Of a stretch of DNA of 64,000 nucleotides, positions 60,827-64,000 are shown one piece after another. Under the pieces are notes generated by a model. The model was not told where the DNA came from and searched no databases. It saw only the letters and a list, made by a program, of their open reading frames with translations. This DNA comes from Streptomyces shenzhenensis (GTDB lineage Bacteria; Actinomycetota; Actinomycetes; Streptomycetales; Streptomycetaceae). Position numbers and translations under genes: made by a program. Within the stretch, counting starts at the first letter, position 1. Each line of letters begins with the position of its first letter. The DNA lies in the NCBI RefSeq assembly GCF_021462265.1, contig NZ_JAJONF010000021.1, forward strand, positions 1 to 64,000. Direction: 5' to 3'.

Positions 60827-61261
60827 CTAGGTGAGCGCGACCCCGGGCGGGGTCGTCGGCCAGGTCATGCGGATCAGTCCGCCGTGCTCCCCGGCGGTGA
60901 CCTCCACGTCGTCGACGAGGCCGCTGATGACCGCGAGGCCCATCTCGTCCTCCTCCGCCTCGACGTCGGTGTCCGCCCCGCCTTGGGACGCCCGGTCACC
61001 GGGAACGGAACGGGGTGCCTCGTCGCCGACCTCGATGGAGAACTGTTTCTCCTCTTCGATCAGCGCCACCCGCACCGGCTCGGCGATGCCGGCGGTCTGG
61101 TGCAGACCCACGGCACGGGAACAGGCCTCGCCGACGGCCAGCCGGACCTCGTCCAGGACGGCCTCGTCCACTCCTGCCCTGCGAGCCACCGCCGCCGCCA
61201 CCAGTCGGGCGGTGCGGACGTGTTCGGGCAGCGCGCTGAAGCGGAGTTCAACGGTGGCCAT
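60827..61261 (-). CDS. Anti-sigma factor (HATPase_c), partner of BldG
   Basis: 144 aa. GHKL N box DEVRLAVGEACSRAV and G1 box DEMGLAVISGLVDDV. This is the gene known to follow bldG in S. coelicolor (SCO3548 / orf3), whose product binds BldG and sigma factors and can act as a kinase. An acidic insert between the boxes is specific to this branch. It lies 236 bp after bldG on the same strand. Confidence 0.9.
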   Translation of the reverse strand: MATVELRFSALPEHVRTARLVAAAVARRAGVDEAVLDEVRLAVGEACSRAVGLHQTAGIAEPVRVALIEEEKQFSIEVGDEAPRSVPGDRASQGGADTDVEAEEDEMGLAVISGLVDDVEVTAGEHGGLIRMTWPTTPPGVALT

Positions 61262-61497
61262 ACGTCCCCCTCGGAACTACGGGCGTGCGGTGGGGGCCGG
61301 GCCGCCGAAGAACCCGGGCCCCCGATGAATTGCGTCCGCCATGGGCAGTGCGGCCCATGAACGGCTGCCGGCACGGGCCCGCGGGCCCGAACGGGCGGGG
61401 CGGCACGGACGCCCGTACGGCGCGTACGAGCCCGTGCCGAGGGCCGGCCGGACGGCACGGACCGATCACGGTCCGGAGTACGTCGGCCGGCCCGGGG

Positions 61498-61839
61498 TCA
61501 GTCGGTGGCCGCCACCGCTTCCTCGACCGAGGTGTGGATCGGGAACACCTTGGTGAGGCCGGTGATACGGAAGATCTTCAGAATGCGCTCCTGGTTGCAG
61601 ACCAGGCGCAGCGAACCCTCATGGGCACGCACCCGCTTCAGGCCGCCGACCAGTACGCCGAGCCCGGTGGAGTCGAGGAAGTCCACGCCCTCCATGTCGA
61701 CGACGAGGTGGAAATTCCCGTCGTTCACCAGCTCGACCAGCTGCTCGCGCAGCTTGGGCGCGGTATATACGTCGATTTCGCCACCGACCTCGACGACCGT
61801 ACGATCGCCGACTGTACGGGTCGACAGGGACAGGTCCAC
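61498..61839 (-). CDS. bldG: BldG, anti-sigma factor antagonist
   Basis: 113 aa, full length. STAS domain with the phosphorylation site in GVDFLDSTGLGVLVG (Ser57). In S. coelicolor BldG controls sporulation, antibiotic production and the stress sigma factor SigH through phosphorylation-dependent partner switching. Sequence and neighbourhood leave little doubt. Confidence 0.97.
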   Translation of the reverse strand: MDLSLSTRTVGDRTVVEVGGEIDVYTAPKLREQLVELVNDGNFHLVVDMEGVDFLDSTGLGVLVGGLKRVRAHEGSLRLVCNQERILKIFRITGLTKVFPIHTSVEEAVAATD

Positions 61840-61918
61840 GGATCCTCCAGCACCTTGCTATCGAGCGGTCGCCCCTCGGGACTCGTCTTGCGGCCCCCGG
61901 GACGGTTCGCCAGCCGCG

Positions 61919-64000
61919 ATGGCATTCAATCACTTACCGGCAGGCGTGCACGACGCCTTGGCCCCATTGTCCGTCATGCCAGTGACACACTCGGTCCCGA
62001 TGGCCATAAATCACCGATCCGATCGACCGCCGGTTCCGGCCGCGGCCGGGTTCTCTCCGGGCACGGTCCTGGACCGGCTCGCCTCCGGGCCGAGCCGGGC
62101 TTCGCGCATCACTCATACGGAGCACTTGCCCCCGCGTGCGGGCCGGCATGCCGTCTGGCCTGACCGGATTCGTTCGGAGGTCGTCGCGGCCGTACGGGCA
62201 TGCGGCATCGAGCATCCCTGGGAACACCAGGCCCTGGCCGCCGAGCACGCTCTGGACGGCGACTCGGTGGTGGTCGCCACCGGCACCGCCTCCGGCAAGT
62301 CCCTGGCCTATCTCGTACCGGTCCTGTCCACCCTCCTGGACGGATCCGAGGCCGCCAACGGCCGCGGCGCCACCGCCCTCTACCTGGCGCCCACCAAGGC
62401 GCTGGCGGCGGACCAGTGCCGTTCCGTGAAGGAACTTTCACAACCGCTGCGCACGGCCGTGCGCCCGGCCGTGTACGACGGCGACACCCCGTACGAGGAA
62501 CGCGAGTGGATCCGCCAGTACGCCAACTACGTGCTCACCAACCCGGACATGCTGCACCGCGGCATCCTGCCCGGGCACGCCCGCTGGTCCTCCTTCCTGA
62601 AGTCGCTGAAGTACGTCGTCATCGACGAGTGCCACACCTACCGGGGCGTCTTCGGCTCACACGTCGCCCAGGTGCTGCGCCGGCTGCGCCGCCTGTGCGC
62701 CCGCTACGGTGCCTCCCCGGTCTTCCTGCTGGCCTCGGCCACCGCCGCCGAGCCGGCCGTGGCCGCCGGCCGCCTCACCGGCCTGCCGGTCGTGGAGATC
62801 GCCGACGACGCCTCCCCGCGCGGCGAACTGGTCTTCGCCCTGTGGGAGCCGCCGCTGACCGAGCTGCACGGCGAGAAGGGCGCCCCCGTCCGCCGTACTG
62901 CCACCGCCGAGACCGCCGACCTGCTGACCGACCTCGCCGTGCAGGGCGTGCGCTCGGTCGCCTTCGTGCGCTCCAGACGCGGCGCGGAACTGATCTCCGT
63001 CATCGCCCAGGAACGGCTGGCCGAGGTGGACCGTTCCCTGGCCCGGCGTGTCGCGGCCTATCGCGGGGGCTACCTCCCCGAGGAGCGGCGCGCCCTGGAA
63101 CGTGCGCTGCATTCCGGGGAACTCCTCGGACTTGCCGCCACGACGGCCCTGGAGCTGGGTGTGGACGTCTCCGGGCTGGACGCCGTACTGATCGCCGGGT
63201 ACCCGGGTACGAGAGCCTCTGTGTGGCAGCAGGCGGGCCGGGCGGGCCGCGCCGGGCAGGGCGCCCTCGCCGTCCTGGTCGCCCGCGACGATCCGCTGGA
63301 CACCTTCCTCGTCCACCATCCCGAGGCGCTGTTCGACCAACCGGTGGAATCCACCGTCCTCGACCCCGACAACCCCTACGTCCTCGCCCCGCACCTGTGC
63401 GCCGCCGCGGCCGAGCTTCCCCTCACCGACGACGACCTCGACCTCTTCGGCCCCGCCTGCAAGGAGCTGCTGCCGCAACTGGAGGCCGCGAAGCTGCTGC
63501 GCCGCCGGACCAGGGCCTGGCACTGGACCCGCCGGGAGCGGGCCGCCGACCTGACGGACATCCGGGGCGAAGGCGGCCGCCCGGTGCAGGTCGTCGAGGC
63601 GGGCACGGGGCGCCTGCTCGGCACGGTGGACGCGAGCGCCGCCCACTCCACGGTCCACGAGGGCGCGGTCCACCTCCACCAGGGCCGCACCTACCTCGTA
63701 CGGTCCCTCGACCTGGAGGACTCGGTGGCCCTCGTCGAACAGGCCGAGCCGCCGTACTCCACGGTCGCCCGCGACACCACGGCCATCTCCGTCCTGGACA
63801 CGGACGTCGAGGTCCCCTGGGGCGACGGCCGCCTCTGCTACGGCTCCGTCGAGGTCACCAACCAGGTGGTCTCCTTCCTGCGCCGCCGGCTCATCACCGG
63901 CGAGGTCCTGGGCGAGACGAAACTCGACCTCCCGCCCCGTACGCTGCGCACCCGCGCGGTGTGGTGGACCGTCACCGAGGACCAGCTCGACGAGGCGCGG
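61919..64000 (+). CDS. SF2 helicase, YprA/MrfA-like (3' end outside window)
   Basis: 694 codons visible from ATG 61919 (MAFNHLPAGVHDALAPLSVM). Later in-frame ATGs at 61976 and 62000 are possible, but the family start is this one. Motif I ATGTASGKSLAY (about 122), DECH (VVIDECHTYRG), motif III LASATAA, motif VI QQAGRAGRAG. The following middle domain is of the DUF1998-helicase (MrfA/YprA) family that acts in DNA repair. Divergent from bldG, 79 bp apart, so they share a promoter region. Confidence 0.92.
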   Translation, partial: MAFNHLPAGVHDALAPLSVMPVTHSVPMAINHRSDRPPVPAAAGFSPGTVLDRLASGPSRASRITHTEHLPPRAGRHAVWPDRIRSEVVAAVRACGIEHPWEHQALAAEHALDGDSVVVATGTASGKSLAYLVPVLSTLLDGSEAANGRGATALYLAPTKALAADQCRSVKELSQPLRTAVRPAVYDGDTPYEEREWIRQYANYVLTNPDMLHRGILPGHARWSSFLKSLKYVVIDECHTYRGVFGSHVAQVLRRLRRLCARYGASPVFLLASATAAEPAVAAGRLTGLPVVEIADDASPRGELVFALWEPPLTELHGEKGAPVRRTATAETADLLTDLAVQGVRSVAFVRSRRGAELISVIAQERLAEVDRSLARRVAAYRGGYLPEERRALERALHSGELLGLAATTALELGVDVSGLDAVLIAGYPGTRASVWQQAGRAGRAGQGALAVLVARDDPLDTFLVHHPEALFDQPVESTVLDPDNPYVLAPHLCAAAAELPLTDDDLDLFGPACKELLPQLEAAKLLRRRTRAWHWTRRERAADLTDIRGEGGRPVQVVEAGTGRLLGTVDASAAHSTVHEGAVHLHQGRTYLVRSLDLEDSVALVEQAEPPYSTVARDTTAISVLDTDVEVPWGDGRLCYGSVEVTNQVVSFLRRRLITGEVLGETKLDLPPRTLRTRAVWWTVTEDQLDEAR

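Overview
This window is chromosomal DNA of a Streptomyces or very close relative. The DNA is GC-rich with strong third-position G/C bias, GTG and TTG starts are common, and the right-hand 19 kb carries a gene order I recognise as the conserved Streptomyces core block holB - tmk (membrane-domain fusion) - topA - methyltransferase - hppA - anti-sigma factor - bldG - helicase. Family names are from memory of sequence motifs. No database search was run.

Layout. (1) 1-4.3 kb: the 3' end of a polymorphic (contact-dependent) toxin gene with a Hint self-cleavage domain and an RNase A-like toxin tip. It is followed by one intact immunity gene, a relic of a second toxin, a tandem-duplicated immunity gene and a frameshifted third immunity gene. 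(2) 4772-44854: a 40-kb genomic island. A 43-bp perfect direct repeat covers the 3' 41 nt of a tRNA-Thr(CGT) gene. The intact tRNA is at the right end (44814-44886), and a truncated copy is at the left end. No integrase or other mobility gene is visible inside. (3) 44.9-64 kb: tRNA-Thr, a TAP-family secreted peptidase and the core block, ending inside an SF2 helicase gene cut by the window edge.

The island looks like a defence island. From left to right it holds: (a) a three-gene, translationally coupled operon (19828 to 5308, minus strand). It encodes a 1971-aa fusion of winged-helix, DnaQ-like exonuclease, DinG-type helicase and RecQ-type helicase, then a 778-aa protein with no recognised domain, then a 2077-aa protein with a STAND-like P-loop ATPase. 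I cannot match this set to any named system, and it is my main candidate for an undescribed system. (b) A Ser/Thr kinase and a HATPase_c regulator. (c) A plus-strand cluster of a small helical protein, an 89-aa protein, a DUF6879 protein and an NB-ARC/TPR STAND protein. The first and last carry matching short motifs of the RHIM-like/pseudo-palindrome type proposed to signal by amyloid templating. (d) A DUF6247 / small-protein pair resembling a toxin-antitoxin module, and an XRE-DUF5753 / DUF397 pair. (e) A membrane-anchored unknown, then a complete type I restriction-modification operon (hsdM-hsdS-hsdR) preceded by a DNA methylase that fuses an HTH, an N6-methylase and a specificity-like domain. 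(f) A divergent RNase HI-like gene, two small membrane or exported proteins, and a Rad50/RecF-like ATPase coupled to a small Cys-rich protein at the right end.

The island also contains many relics: an RNase H tail, an HTH head, the head of the ATPase regulator, an hsdR 3' end fused to that head, and a copy of the DUF6247 region. It has therefore been built and rearranged repeatedly by recombination between duplicated modules.
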